DNA from: Martinezella lusitana
Lineage (GTDB): Bacteria; Pseudomonadota; Alphaproteobacteria; Rhizobiales; Rhizobiaceae
DNA length: 64,000 nt
Direction: 5' to 3'
NCBI RefSeq assembly: GCF_900094565.1
Contig: NZ_FMAF01000004.1
Span: 372,001-436,000, forward strand
Shown: one piece after another, positions 34,939 to 43,823 of the stretch
Layout: each line of letters starts with the position of its first letter
Position numbering within the stretch: the stretch's first letter is position 1
Notes under the pieces: model-generated
Told to the model about the DNA's origin: nothing
The model's database searches: none
Seen by the model: only the letters and a program-made list of their open reading frames with translations
Made by a program: the position numbers and the translations under genes

Positions 34939-36495
34939 TTATCGTTCAGACGCAATCGCCTCGCCGAGGACTTCCTCATGCGTTGCGGCGTGAAAATCAT
35001 GGCTGGCAACCAGCTGGCCGTGTCGGAAGACATGCAGACGATCGGCGAGCTCATAAACCTCGGGCAGATAGGACGAGATGACGATGATGCCCGCCCCGTC
35101 GCGAAGCAGCTTTGCGAAGAGCCGGTAGATCTCCGCCTTGGTGCCGACATCGACGCCGACGGTCGGCTCATCGAAGATGAACAGCTTGGCGCCATGGCTC
35201 AGCCATTTGCCGATCACGACCTTCTGCTGATTGCCGCCCGACATGGCGGAGACCAGGACCCGCCTGCTCGGCGTCTTGATGCTGAGATCGCGGATCTGCT
35301 TGTCGGCGTTTACAGCCTCATTCCTATTGTTGATGATCGGACCGTGGCTCAGCCGTTTGAACACGGGCAGATTGATGTTGAGGCCGATCGGCAGGTTGAG
35401 GCAGAGCCCCTGATCGCGACGGCTCTCCGGCGCGAGTGCAATGCCGAGCTCCATCGCGTCGCGTTCGTTGCGGATTTCGACCTTGCGTCCCTTCCAATGG
35501 ATTTCTCCTGCCGTGACCGGCTGGCGGCCATAAAGGCCAAGGGCAAATTCGCTGCGGCCGGCACCGATCAGCCCATAGAGCCCGACGATCTCGCCAGCCC
35601 GGACAGACAAGGAAATATCCTCGAAACCGGGGCCGGAGAGGCCGCGCGTCTCCAGGATCGTGTCGCCGATCGGGATCTTTTCCTTGTGGTAGATCTGCTC
35701 GATCGAGCGATTGATCATCAGCTTGATCAATTCGTCCTCATTGGTCTCGCTGATCGTGCGCGTGCCGACATGCGTGCCGTCGCGCAGCACGGAAACGCGA
35801 TCGGCGAGCTCGAAGACCTCTTCCATGCGGTGGCTGATATAGACGATCGTCACGCCTTCGCTCTGCAGACGCCGGATCAGCTTGAACAGTTGCGCCGATT
35901 CCTTTCGCGTGAGATAGGCGGTCGGCTCGTCGAAGATCAGGAACTGGGTGCCACGCATCGCGGCCCTTGCGGTCGCGACCAACTGCTGCTGACCAATGGT
36001 GAGAGAGCTCAGGAGTTCGGCGGCGGGCAGTCCGAAGCCGAGGTCGTCAAGTACCGTCTGGGCCATAGCGACCATCTGCTTCTTGCGCATCAGGCCAAAA
36101 CGATTGACCTCGTCGCCGAGAAAGAGATTGGCCGCAACCGTCAGGTGCGGACAAAGGACGACCTCCTGATGCACCGCATTGATGCCGCGGGCAATCGCTT
36201 CATTAGGATTGGCAAGGGCGACCGGATGGCCGCACCAGAGTATCTCGCCGGCCGTCCTGGTGATGACGCCGGTCAAAAGCTTGATAAGCGTCGATTTTCC
36301 GGCTCCGTTCTCGCCGACAATGGCATGGATCTCGCCCGCCAGGAACGTGACGGTCGCCGGTTTCAGCGCCTCGACATAGCCATAGCGCTTCTGCAACCCC
36401 TTGAGCTCGAGAATGGGCGAGCCGGCCGGAATGCGGCTTGCTTCCGTCTTGGTCGTGTCATCGTGCCGATGGCTGATTTCTTCGAGGCTCGTCAT
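34939..36495 (-). CDS. Ribose-type sugar ABC transporter ATP-binding protein
   Basis: An RbsA/MglA-like protein (518 residues) with two fused ABC domains. Domain 1 has Walker A GENGAGKST, signature LTIGQQQL and Walker B LIFDEPTAYL. Domain 2 has the usual degenerate first motif GLIGAGRSE but intact MSGGNQQKV and FIFDEPTVGVDVG, as is normal in this family. GGGAGGAGACCCC precedes the ATG at 36495. It lies 25 bp before the permease gene. Confidence 0.93.
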   Translation of the reverse strand: MTSLEEISHRHDDTTKTEASRIPAGSPILELKGLQKRYGYVEALKPATVTFLAGEIHAIVGENGAGKSTLIKLLTGVITRTAGEILWCGHPVALANPNEAIARGINAVHQEVVLCPHLTVAANLFLGDEVNRFGLMRKKQMVAMAQTVLDDLGFGLPAAELLSSLTIGQQQLVATARAAMRGTQFLIFDEPTAYLTRKESAQLFKLIRRLQSEGVTIVYISHRMEEVFELADRVSVLRDGTHVGTRTISETNEDELIKLMINRSIEQIYHKEKIPIGDTILETRGLSGPGFEDISLSVRAGEIVGLYGLIGAGRSEFALGLYGRQPVTAGEIHWKGRKVEIRNERDAMELGIALAPESRRDQGLCLNLPIGLNINLPVFKRLSHGPIINNRNEAVNADKQIRDLSIKTPSRRVLVSAMSGGNQQKVVIGKWLSHGAKLFIFDEPTVGVDVGTKAEIYRLFAKLLRDGAGIIVISSYLPEVYELADRLHVFRHGQLVASHDFHAATHEEVLGEAIASER

Positions 36496-36537
36496 GGGGT
36501 CTCCTCCCTCTCGCATCGCCGCGCGACCGCCCATGAG

Positions 36538-36641
36538 GCGGACAGAGCGCGATGCCAAAAGTGTGAGCGGTTTTCGACATCACGCTCTAGTTTTTTGATT
36601 CTAGAGCGGATTCAGATTTTAGGTCGAATAGACCTAAAATC
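36538..36641. repeat. RIME-like intergenic mosaic repeat
   Basis: A string of inverted repeats between two genes of one operon: AGAGCG...GATG..AAAA mirrored by TTTTCGACATC...CGCTCT (about 36543-36588), then CTCTAG/CTAGAG (about 36585-36607), then GATTTTAGGTC (36615-36625) with GACCTAAAATC (36631-36641), an 11-bp perfect pair with a 5-nt loop. Similar text recurs between genes in Rhizobium etli and R. leguminosarum as I recall it, so I call it RIME-like. Confidence 0.6.
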
Positions 36642-36662
36642 ATCCGGCTCTGGACGAAAAGG

Positions 36663-36686
36663 CTGCGCCCGACGGATCGGGCGCAG
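36663..36686 (-). terminator. Rho-independent terminator-like hairpin after the sugar-binding gene
   Basis: On the minus strand CTGCGCCCGA, a 4-nt loop and TCGGGCGCAG form a perfect 10-bp stem, followed by CCTTTTCG. It lies 11 bp after the binding-protein stop. It would lower expression of the ATPase and permease relative to the binding protein. Confidence 0.7.
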
Positions 36687-36696
36687 TCTCCAAGCC

Positions 36697-37686
36697 TTAC
36701 TTGACCTTCGGGTTCAACAGGGCGTCGATCTTCGGATCGCTCATGTTCGCCTTGGTGACCAAGTTGGCGCCGGTGTCGACATTTGCCGCAACCTTTTCCT
36801 TCTTGGAGGCGGCAAGCGCCGTCTTGATGCCGTCGTAGCCCATGCGATACGGATCCTGCACCACGAGACCGGCGAGAACGCCCGACTTCAGGAAGCCGAC
36901 TGTTTTGTCGTCATTGTCGAAGCCGATCACCTTGATCTTGTCGCCGAGCTTGTTTTCGGCGATTGCCTGGCCGACGCCCTGCGCCATGATCAGGTTGGAG
37001 GCGAAGACGCCGACCAGCTTCGGATTGGCAGTAATCAGGTCAGTCATCATGTTAAGACCCGTGGTGGCCTGACCGTCCGCATACTTATCGGCGACGACTT
37101 TTAGGCCCGGATACTTGCTCTTGACCTGTTCCAGGAAGCCCTGACGACGCTGGTCGAGAGAGCCGACGCCCGGCAGGCTGGTGATGATGGCGATCTCGCC
37201 CTCTTCCTTGCCGGTCATGCCCTTGATTGCTGCGGCAAGACCATCGGCGGCGATGCGGCCGCCCTGCGTGTTGTCGGTTGTCAGGAACGAGATGAAGGAT
37301 TTGGAATCGGCAGCAGAGTCGATGCCGACCACCGGCACGGACTTAGCAGCTTGATCCACCGGCTTGCCGAGCGCCTTGAATTCGGTCGGCGAAATGACCA
37401 CGGCGGCCGGCTTGCCGGCAACCGCGTTTTCGAGAATGCTGATCTGACCGTTGATATCGGATTCCGACTGCGCACCCAGCTCCGGCACCTTGACGCCGAG
37501 ATCCTTGCCCGCCTGGCGTGCGCCGGCAAGAACGATCTGCCAGTAGAAGGACGTCGTGTCCTTGACGATGATGGGAATGGTCACATCGGCCGCGAAAGAC
37601 TGCGCCGGCATGGCCATTGCGATGAAGGCAGCGCCGGCAAGACCGGCAAGGCTGCGACGGGTCAGAAGTGACTTGGCAATATTCAT
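36697..37686 (-). CDS. Ribose-type sugar ABC transporter substrate-binding protein
   Basis: A periplasmic sugar-binding protein of the Peripla_BP_4 type (329 residues). The signal peptide runs to about residue 33 (LTRRSLAGLAGAAFIAMAMP then SFAADV), with a twin-arginine-like TRR. IGFDNDDKTVGFLKSGVL and AVVISPTEFKALGKPV are typical. GAGGAGAAGCAG precedes the ATG. The sugar is unknown; the upstream aldose dehydrogenase-like gene hints at a free aldose such as L-fucose or a related sugar. Confidence 0.9.
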   Translation of the reverse strand: MNIAKSLLTRRSLAGLAGAAFIAMAMPAQSFAADVTIPIIVKDTTSFYWQIVLAGARQAGKDLGVKVPELGAQSESDINGQISILENAVAGKPAAVVISPTEFKALGKPVDQAAKSVPVVGIDSAADSKSFISFLTTDNTQGGRIAADGLAAAIKGMTGKEEGEIAIITSLPGVGSLDQRRQGFLEQVKSKYPGLKVVADKYADGQATTGLNMMTDLITANPKLVGVFASNLIMAQGVGQAIAENKLGDKIKVIGFDNDDKTVGFLKSGVLAGLVVQDPYRMGYDGIKTALAASKKEKVAANVDTGANLVTKANMSDPKIDALLNPKVK

Positions 37687-37867
37687 CTGCTTCTCCTCTC
37701 AACGCGCTCTGTTCTCCTGCACACCCGCCGTTGAACGCTTACGGCTCGGTATCGTGACGCCCTGAGGCATCACACATCGCGCAGCGGCATTGGCCACCGA
37801 CGCCAAAACAGGCTTTCCTCCTCCTCGAAGCCGCCTATCCCGGCGGCCCGATAGCTCCTATCTCTGC

Positions 37868-38887
37868 CTACACCCGGACGGCCTCGTCTCCCAACGGGGG
37901 CGCAACCAGGGTCAATCCTTCAAATTCCGCATAGAGGCTGTCGGGAAGCCGAGGCTCCACGAGCTGCATATTGCGGATAAGACTTGTCGCTTTCGCCGTG
38001 CCGATCAGGACCGAGGCCACGCAAGGATGGCGCAATGGGAACTGCAGCGCCGGCTGGGCAAGCGGCAGGCCATGCTTGCGTGCGATTTCCTCCATCGCAC
38101 CAACCTTGGCCACTACGTCCGGCGTTGCCGGAAGATAGTCGAAATGCGCGCCGGGCACAGGGCCGGTTGCAAGAATGCCGGAATTGAAGACGCCACCGAC
38201 GACCAGCGACGTGCCCTTCTTCTCGCAAAGCGGCAGCAGCTCCGCGACTGCGGAACGGTCCAGCAGGGTATAACGGCCGGCAAGAAGAATACAGTCGATA
38301 TCGGCTGCATGCATGACATCGAGGCAAACCGGCACCTCATTGACGCCGAGACCATAGGCCTTGATCGTGCCGGACGATTTCAGCTCCTCCAGCGCCCTCA
38401 ACCCGGATCCCAGGAGCTGGCCGAGATAGCGCTCGTTCAGCGCCTTGCCGTGCGTATAGCCGCCAATGTCGTGGACGTAGAGCATGTCGATGCGGTTGAG
38501 GCCGAGGCGGGCATAGCTGAACTCCACCGACCGCATGATGCCGTCATAGGAATAATCGTAGTCGGCATCGAACGGCAGCGGATCGACATAGCCGTAATTC
38601 GGCACCTTGTCGCTTGGCACCGGACGCATCAGGCGTCCGACCTTGGTCGAGAGGACATAGCTGTCTTCCGGCTGGTCGCGCAGGAAATCGCCGACGTAAC
38701 GCTCACCGAGGCCGAAGCCATACCAGGGCGCGACATCGAAATAGCGGATGCCGCTGTCCCAGGCAGCCTTCAAGGTTTCCATCGCCTGGTCGCGGGGGCA
38801 AGCGCGATAAAGGCCGCCCAATGCCGCAGCGCCGAAGCTGACTTCGGTGACCTCCAGGCCCGTCCTGCCGATCGTTCTTTTCTTCAT
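37868..38887 (-). CDS. Aldo/keto reductase, aldose 1-dehydrogenase type
   Basis: An NAD(P)-dependent aldo/keto reductase TIM barrel (339 residues). The catalytic Asp and Tyr lie in RYFDVAPWYGFGLGERYVGD, the Lys in VLSTKVGRL and the His in MLYVHDIGG. The sequence resembles the D-threo-aldose 1-dehydrogenase/L-fucose dehydrogenase branch, whose members start with RTGLEVTEVSFGAAALGGLY-like text. The ATG at 38887 follows GGGAGAGGTG; the GTG just before it is less likely. It is the first gene of the sugar ABC unit (181 bp gap). Confidence 0.8.
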   Translation of the reverse strand: MKKRTIGRTGLEVTEVSFGAAALGGLYRACPRDQAMETLKAAWDSGIRYFDVAPWYGFGLGERYVGDFLRDQPEDSYVLSTKVGRLMRPVPSDKVPNYGYVDPLPFDADYDYSYDGIMRSVEFSYARLGLNRIDMLYVHDIGGYTHGKALNERYLGQLLGSGLRALEELKSSGTIKAYGLGVNEVPVCLDVMHAADIDCILLAGRYTLLDRSAVAELLPLCEKKGTSLVVGGVFNSGILATGPVPGAHFDYLPATPDVVAKVGAMEEIARKHGLPLAQPALQFPLRHPCVASVLIGTAKATSLIRNMQLVEPRLPDSLYAEFEGLTLVAPPLGDEAVRV

Positions 38888-39268
38888 CACCTCTCCCTTG
38901 TGATGACGCTATTTCAATTTCCATCGCATCCGGCCACTGAAGCCCGAACACTTATGTCCTGCAATATCCATCGATGGTGACAAGGCCGGAACCATAGCTG
39001 ACCGCTGCCCTTTGGCAGAAGGATCCGAGACCGGTCATTCACTTCTCTCCCTGATCATTGGCGTAACGGGAAGTTTTCAACATTCCATTCGCCAATTGCT
39101 TTTGTTTTTTATCTACAATAAACATTTTGGAGTCAACGAGGAAATCGCTGCCGCCCTGGACGAAGGCGGGCAAGACGGTTCGGGCAATACTCCTGCAATC
39201 GACTGCCATTCGATAATGGTTTAGACAGCGCCGCCAACAAAGAGCGGTGACAGTAAGCGAGGGAGGAA
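38888..39268. promoter_or_regulatory. Divergent AKR/GntR control region
   Basis: The 381-bp gap contains the perfect palindrome CCATCGATGG (38968-38977) and CCATT/AATGG arms (39206-39210, 39215-39219). Both could bind the GntR-type protein. GAGGGAGGAA just before 39269 is the regulator's ribosome site. An open frame at 39012-39224 does not look coding. Confidence 0.4.
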
Positions 39269-40180
39269 ATGGCGAGACAAAACACGCTCTTCAAGGAAGC
39301 ATATAACCGTTATGCGGCCGGTCTAAAGGCCGATACCGCGCTGCCGAGCGAGCCCGAGATCGCCGCCGAACTCGGCGTCAGCCGCAGTACTGCGCGAGCC
39401 ATCCTGATGCGTCTAAGTGACGCTGGCATCATTCTTTGGAACAAGCGGCAAAAGACCGTGCTCCGTCAGCCGACGCAGGACGATTTCTTTCCGGAGGAAG
39501 AAACCAATTCGCTGCACGATATCATCGAGCGCAGCTTCATGCTGCGCATCATGTCCGACGAAGCGCAGCCCGGCATGCAGATCAACGAGCTCGAACTGGC
39601 GCGCGAGATCGGGACCGGCACTTCCGTCGTGCGCGAGTTCCTCATCCGCTTCAGCCGCTTCGGCCTGATCGAAAAGCGGCCGAACAGCCATTGGATTCTC
39701 AAGGGCTTTACCAGGGAATTCGCGCTGGAACTGGCCGATGTGCGGGAAATGTTCGAAATGCATTCGGCCGCCGAATTCGGTCGCCTGCCACCGGATCATC
39801 ATGCGTGGAAAGCGCTCAAGGCGATCGAGCGGGAACATCACGACCTGATCGAGGATTTCGATGTTCGCTACCGTGACTTTTCGCGCCTCGACGAGAAGCT
39901 TCACCTGCTCATCCATCGCGCTTCGAACAATCGCTTCATCGCCGATTTCTACGATGTCATCGCCATCGTGTTCCACTATCACTATCAGTGGAACAAGACG
40001 TTCGCCCGCGAACGCAACGCCCGTGCCATCGCCGAGCATCTCGCCTATATCGAAGCGCTGCAATCGCGCGACCCGCAGCGGATCGACGCCGCCTGCCGCA
40101 GCCATCTCGCCTCGGCGCGACAGACGCTGCTGCAGTCTATCCCGCAGGCCGCAACCGAGCTCGCCGGGTCGGCCGCCTGA
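39269..40180 (+). CDS. GntR-family regulator with tandem winged-helix domains and FCD domain
   Basis: A 303-residue transcription factor. Residues about 8-65 form one GntR winged helix (LPSEPEIAAELGVSRSTARA then ILMRLSDAGII). Residues about 80-145 read as a second one (INELELAREIGTGTSVVREF then LIRFSRFGLIEKRP). From about 150 an all-helical FCD effector domain follows, with DEKLHLLIHRASNNRFI. Most FadR-type members have a single winged helix. It is divergent to the aldo/keto reductase and sugar ABC genes and probably controls them. Confidence 0.85.
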   Translation: MARQNTLFKEAYNRYAAGLKADTALPSEPEIAAELGVSRSTARAILMRLSDAGIILWNKRQKTVLRQPTQDDFFPEEETNSLHDIIERSFMLRIMSDEAQPGMQINELELAREIGTGTSVVREFLIRFSRFGLIEKRPNSHWILKGFTREFALELADVREMFEMHSAAEFGRLPPDHHAWKALKAIEREHHDLIEDFDVRYRDFSRLDEKLHLLIHRASNNRFIADFYDVIAIVFHYHYQWNKTFARERNARAIAEHLAYIEALQSRDPQRIDAACRSHLASARQTLLQSIPQAATELAGSAA

Positions 40181-40193
40181 AAGCAGGAAGTCG

Positions 40194-40215
40194 GCCCGGC
40201 CTTCTTTCGCCGGGC
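40194..40215. terminator. Hairpin between the convergent gntR and GH2 genes
   Basis: GCCCGGC (40194-40200) and GCCGGGC (40209-40215) make a 7-bp GC stem with an 8-nt loop in the 85-bp gap. It may serve as a bidirectional terminator, although the T-tracts are poor. Confidence 0.4.
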
Positions 40216-40265
40216 GTCCCCGGGATCTCACCGACCGAGGCGATCGCGATCGCCCCTTCCGTTGG

Positions 40266-42509
40266 TCACTGCGCCGTCAGCGCCAGCTTACGGTTCGCGA
40301 AACGTGAAGAAGAGGCCTCGATCGTGATCGCGCCGACTTCACCCGTTGCCTGAAGCCAGAATCCGGTCGTGCCTCCTTGGAAGGCGATCACCTGCGGACC
40401 GATCATCCGTGCCGGGCCATCGACCTTGATGGTGACGATATCGTTGAGGAAGGGCAGACGCGAACCCGCCTGGTCGAGCGCGCGGACGATGACACGCACC
40501 GTATCCCGTTCCCCAGCGCGCAAGATATCGGCATCGGCCTCGACCTGAAGCGTCGTCGGAAGTGGATTGGCGACCATCTTCAGCGCCGCCACCGGCTTGC
40601 CGCCGATATAGCCGGTGAACTGCACGTCCTCCCATTCCATGCCCCACACACCCAGCTCGTCGGGAGTGAAATTGCGGTGATCGAAAACGACGGGCGGATG
40701 CGGCAGATGCGGGAAGGTCTCGCGATCCGGGCCAAGCCGCTTGGTAAGCGAACCATAACGCAGCTCGACCTCATCGCAATTGGTCAGCACGATGAGCGGC
40801 AAGGCGCCGCCGATATTGCGCTCGCCGCGCGCCCAGATCGTCACCGGCTTCATGACGACCTCTTCGGAGGGTTCGCACTGGCTGGCATAGGCGTAAGCGG
40901 CGAATTTCGGTTCGCGGAACATGTCCATGACGCCGTGGTAGCAAATGCGGTCGCCCGAACCGAAATCGCTATGAGTATTGTAATCGAACATGCACCATCC
41001 GATGGCGCCGGAGATCGAGGGGTCGCCATAGGCGGCATTCAAGACCTCCAGATGACGGCGCACATGCTCGGCCTGGCGCTGCTCCTGATCGTAGATCTTC
41101 GTCGGATACATATGGCCGCCGAATTCGGTGATCAGATAGGGCACGTCCTTGGAAAGACCGGTGTTTTCCTGCTGGGGCCTCAGCGGCGTGCGCGGCCGGT
41201 TGGCGCCCGGCAGTTCCTCGTTGCCGAGAATGAAATCGTTCATCGTATAGACGTCCTCGAGCATTTCGCTCTCGGTGATGTAGCGAACGCCGCCGGTCTG
41301 GCGCGTCGGATCGAGTTCGCGCGCAAGCCGGTTCGTCTCGGCGTAAAAATCATGTGAATCCTGGGATTCGTTGATGCGCACGCCCCAGATGATGATCGAG
41401 GGATGGTTCCAGTCACGCTCGATCATGCGCCGCACGTTGCGGATCGATTCCTGCTGCCATTCCTTACCGCCGATATGCTGCCAACCTGGGATCTCCTCGA
41501 AAACCAGAAGGCCGATGCGGTCGCAATGCTCGAGGAACCACTTCGACTGCGGGTAATGCGAGGTGCGCACGATATTGCACTTCAGCGTTTGCTTCATGAT
41601 CTCGGCGTCACGCTCCTGCGCCGACCGGCCCATGGCGTAGCCGACATAGGGGAAAGCCTGATGCCGGTTCAGCCCGCGCAATTTCAGTTTCCTGCCGTTC
41701 AACAGAAAACCTTCGGCAGTAAAAGTTGCAACGCGGAAGCCGAAGGTTGCGGTGAGGCTATCCGAACCATGATCGGTCGCAAGCTCGACTTCAGCCGCAT
41801 AGAGCGCGGGATTGTCGAGGTCCCAGAGCGAAATATCCGCCAGACGATCGAACGCAACCGTCACGCTCCCGCCGGAGGTTTCGCCGCGCGCAGAGGCCAG
41901 CACTGTGCCGTCGGGGCCGCGCAACGTGACGGTTGCCGTGCCCTTGAAAGCGAGATTTTGCGGATTGGCGAAATCACAACGCACGGTCGCGGACTTGAGA
42001 TCGGCAAGCACACTGCCGGTCTCGACCTTGATGTTGGCGATCGATACCGGAGCCGCGAGCTTGAGCCAGACGTCGCGATAGATGCCGGCATAGGTCAAAT
42101 AATCGATCCGGCCGCCGAAGGGCGGGATTTCCGGGTTCTCGCTGCCATCGATCTTGACGGTGAGAAGATTCTCGCCGTGCTGCAGGCGGCCGGTCAAGCG
42201 CGCCTCGAAAGGCGTATAGCCGTCCTTGTGGGCGACGATCTCCTCGCCGTTCAAATAGACGACGGCATCGGCCATGGCGGCGTCGAAGATCAGCGACACC
42301 TCCCGCCCGGCAAAATCGTCGCTCCAATTCAATATCTTCTGATAGGTGAAAGCGCGCTGATAGGATTTCTCGTCGAAATAGTTGAACGGCAGTTCGACTG
42401 CATTATGCGGCAGCGTAACGATCTGCCCCTCTTGCGGGCGGCCGGCATCTGCGGGCGAGAACCCTTCACGGAACGTCCAGGATTCGTTGAAGGCGACAAC
42501 AGAACGCAT
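40266..42509 (-). CDS. Glycoside hydrolase family 2 protein (beta-galactosidase/glucuronidase-like)
   Basis: A 747-residue GH2 enzyme without a signal peptide, so probably cytoplasmic. The N-terminal sugar-binding jelly roll (LPHNAVELPFNYFDEKSYQR) leads to an immunoglobulin-like domain and then a TIM barrel. The acid/base glutamate is in WGVRINESQDS and the nucleophile in YLITEFGGHM. LRGLNRHQAFPYVGYAMGRS fits beta-galactosidases. The ATG at 42509 follows AGGATTGAAT. It lies downstream of the AraC gene on the same strand, next to an alpha-galactoside operon, so a galactoside substrate is likely. Confidence 0.85.
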   Translation of the reverse strand: MRSVVAFNESWTFREGFSPADAGRPQEGQIVTLPHNAVELPFNYFDEKSYQRAFTYQKILNWSDDFAGREVSLIFDAAMADAVVYLNGEEIVAHKDGYTPFEARLTGRLQHGENLLTVKIDGSENPEIPPFGGRIDYLTYAGIYRDVWLKLAAPVSIANIKVETGSVLADLKSATVRCDFANPQNLAFKGTATVTLRGPDGTVLASARGETSGGSVTVAFDRLADISLWDLDNPALYAAEVELATDHGSDSLTATFGFRVATFTAEGFLLNGRKLKLRGLNRHQAFPYVGYAMGRSAQERDAEIMKQTLKCNIVRTSHYPQSKWFLEHCDRIGLLVFEEIPGWQHIGGKEWQQESIRNVRRMIERDWNHPSIIIWGVRINESQDSHDFYAETNRLARELDPTRQTGGVRYITESEMLEDVYTMNDFILGNEELPGANRPRTPLRPQQENTGLSKDVPYLITEFGGHMYPTKIYDQEQRQAEHVRRHLEVLNAAYGDPSISGAIGWCMFDYNTHSDFGSGDRICYHGVMDMFREPKFAAYAYASQCEPSEEVVMKPVTIWARGERNIGGALPLIVLTNCDEVELRYGSLTKRLGPDRETFPHLPHPPVVFDHRNFTPDELGVWGMEWEDVQFTGYIGGKPVAALKMVANPLPTTLQVEADADILRAGERDTVRVIVRALDQAGSRLPFLNDIVTIKVDGPARMIGPQVIAFQGGTTGFWLQATGEVGAITIEASSSRFANRKLALTAQ

Positions 42510-42708
42510 ATTCAATCCTATCGATAGAGCCCGTCGCATCCGGGACGAACATATGTTGGCTGGAAAAGCAGACGCACGGCGACGCTGGCTGGTCACCTCG
42601 GGGCGATATGTATACAGGCTCGCAATATCAGCGCAATGCGACCGGTTGGCGGATTTCGATTTCCAGACATTGCCGGCCGCAGCGCTGGTGGCGTTGCCTG
42701 CCACCGGT

Positions 42709-43611
42709 CTAGCGGCCTCGTCCGCTCTTCGTCTCCTCGGTGGGGCTGCGCACCGCGGCATACATGCCTGTCGTGCGGAACTCTGTCGGGTTGATGCCGT
42801 AAATGCGGCGAAACACCTTGGAGAAATAGTTTGCGTCGTCGAAGCCCGACATGATCGCCACTTCCTTGACGGGAATGAAGGCGGCCTTCGTCAGGAGCTT
42901 CGCCGCCCGCTGCATGCGCTGCTGCAGCACGAATTCTGCCGGCGGCACGCCTTCGCTTTCGGCAAAGACGCGAGAGAAATGGGCGCGGCTGAGGCCGCTC
43001 GCCTTCGCGAGCTCGCTGACCGGCAGCGGCTTGTCGAGATTGGCGCTGATATAGTCGATGACAATCTGCATGGCGGAGCGATCGGCGGCAAAGGCGTGCG
43101 AGCCGAAGACGTCGTCATAAAGCACCATGGCCGCTTCATAGGCGATGGCCGAGGCCGAGGCCGGTGTCTTGGCACTCCCGATAAGCCGCAGGCTGCAATC
43201 GGCAAGATGATCGATCGTAGCCTGCTGCAATCGCAGGATGGGACCTGCTGCTGCAAGGATCAGACGATGGATGCGCAGAGCCTCCTCGCCGTTCATCGAT
43301 ATCCAGAAATATTCCCAGCGCTCGCCCTTTTCCAGCCAGTACCGATGATTGTGCGGCACGAGCACCAGCAGCGTATCGCCGGCGCCAAGGCGATAGTTGC
43401 GGTTTTCATAGCGCAGCCGGCCGCTGCCGCTGATAGTATGCTGCAGCACCGTAAATGGCGTCTGGCCGCGTCGGCGCCCGTCCCAATCGTAGAGTTCGTT
43501 GTCCCTGATTTCATAGCCGGCGCTGGTCGGCATGGCATGCAGCCGGTGGCGTCCGCGCGGCAGAGAAACCGTCCGCATGACCTGTCCATTATCGATCAAT
43601 TCCTGCAGCAC
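42709..43611 (-). CDS. agpT: AraC-family activator, AgpT-like
   Basis: A 300-residue AraC regulator with an N-terminal cupin-type sensor (GSGRLRYENRNYRLGAGDTL) and a C-terminal double helix-turn-helix (LPVSELAKASGLSRAHFSRV, then VAIMSGFDDANYFSKVFRRI). It is divergent to agaL1, like the AraC-type activator of the S. meliloti agp genes. The start appears to be a GTG at 43611 with AAGGGTAATTTT upstream. It probably activates the agp operon when galactosides are present. Confidence 0.8.
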   Translation of the reverse strand: MLQELIDNGQVMRTVSLPRGRHRLHAMPTSAGYEIRDNELYDWDGRRRGQTPFTVLQHTISGSGRLRYENRNYRLGAGDTLLVLVPHNHRYWLEKGERWEYFWISMNGEEALRIHRLILAAAGPILRLQQATIDHLADCSLRLIGSAKTPASASAIAYEAAMVLYDDVFGSHAFAADRSAMQIVIDYISANLDKPLPVSELAKASGLSRAHFSRVFAESEGVPPAEFVLQQRMQRAAKLLTKAAFIPVKEVAIMSGFDDANYFSKVFRRIYGINPTEFRTTGMYAAVRSPTEETKSGRGR

Positions 43612-43654
43612 AAAATTACCCTTGAAAGCATAATTGTTCTCTGGTCGGCCCGAT

Positions 43655-43670
43655 GATTATAGGCATAATC
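43655..43670. promoter_or_regulatory. Inverted repeat in the agpT-agaL1 divergent region
   Basis: GATTAT (43655-43660) and ATAATC (43665-43670) are perfect inverted arms around AGGC in the 212-bp gap. It may be a promoter or a regulator site for the divergent genes. Confidence 0.35.
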
Positions 43671-43823
43671 CCGCCAGAAAACAGCACTTACCCGCCGAAG
43701 AGGATCGGCGGACGGAGGAAACCCCACGATTTCGACCGTGTCTCGCAACCGTTGTGACCATGGGACGAAAATGCTGTCGTCTTCCCTGCTGCTGCTTGTT
43801 CGATCGACCTGAAGGTGAGGATC

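Noticed and set aside
34648-37104. Long plus-strand open frame (818 codons) opposite the sugar ABC genes
   Set aside because: It is antisense to two clearly recognised genes (ATPase and binding protein), has no domain-like motifs and is explained by high-GC codon bias.
39012-39224. 70-codon open frame upstream of the GntR gene
   Set aside because: Sequence looks non-coding and covers the likely operator region.
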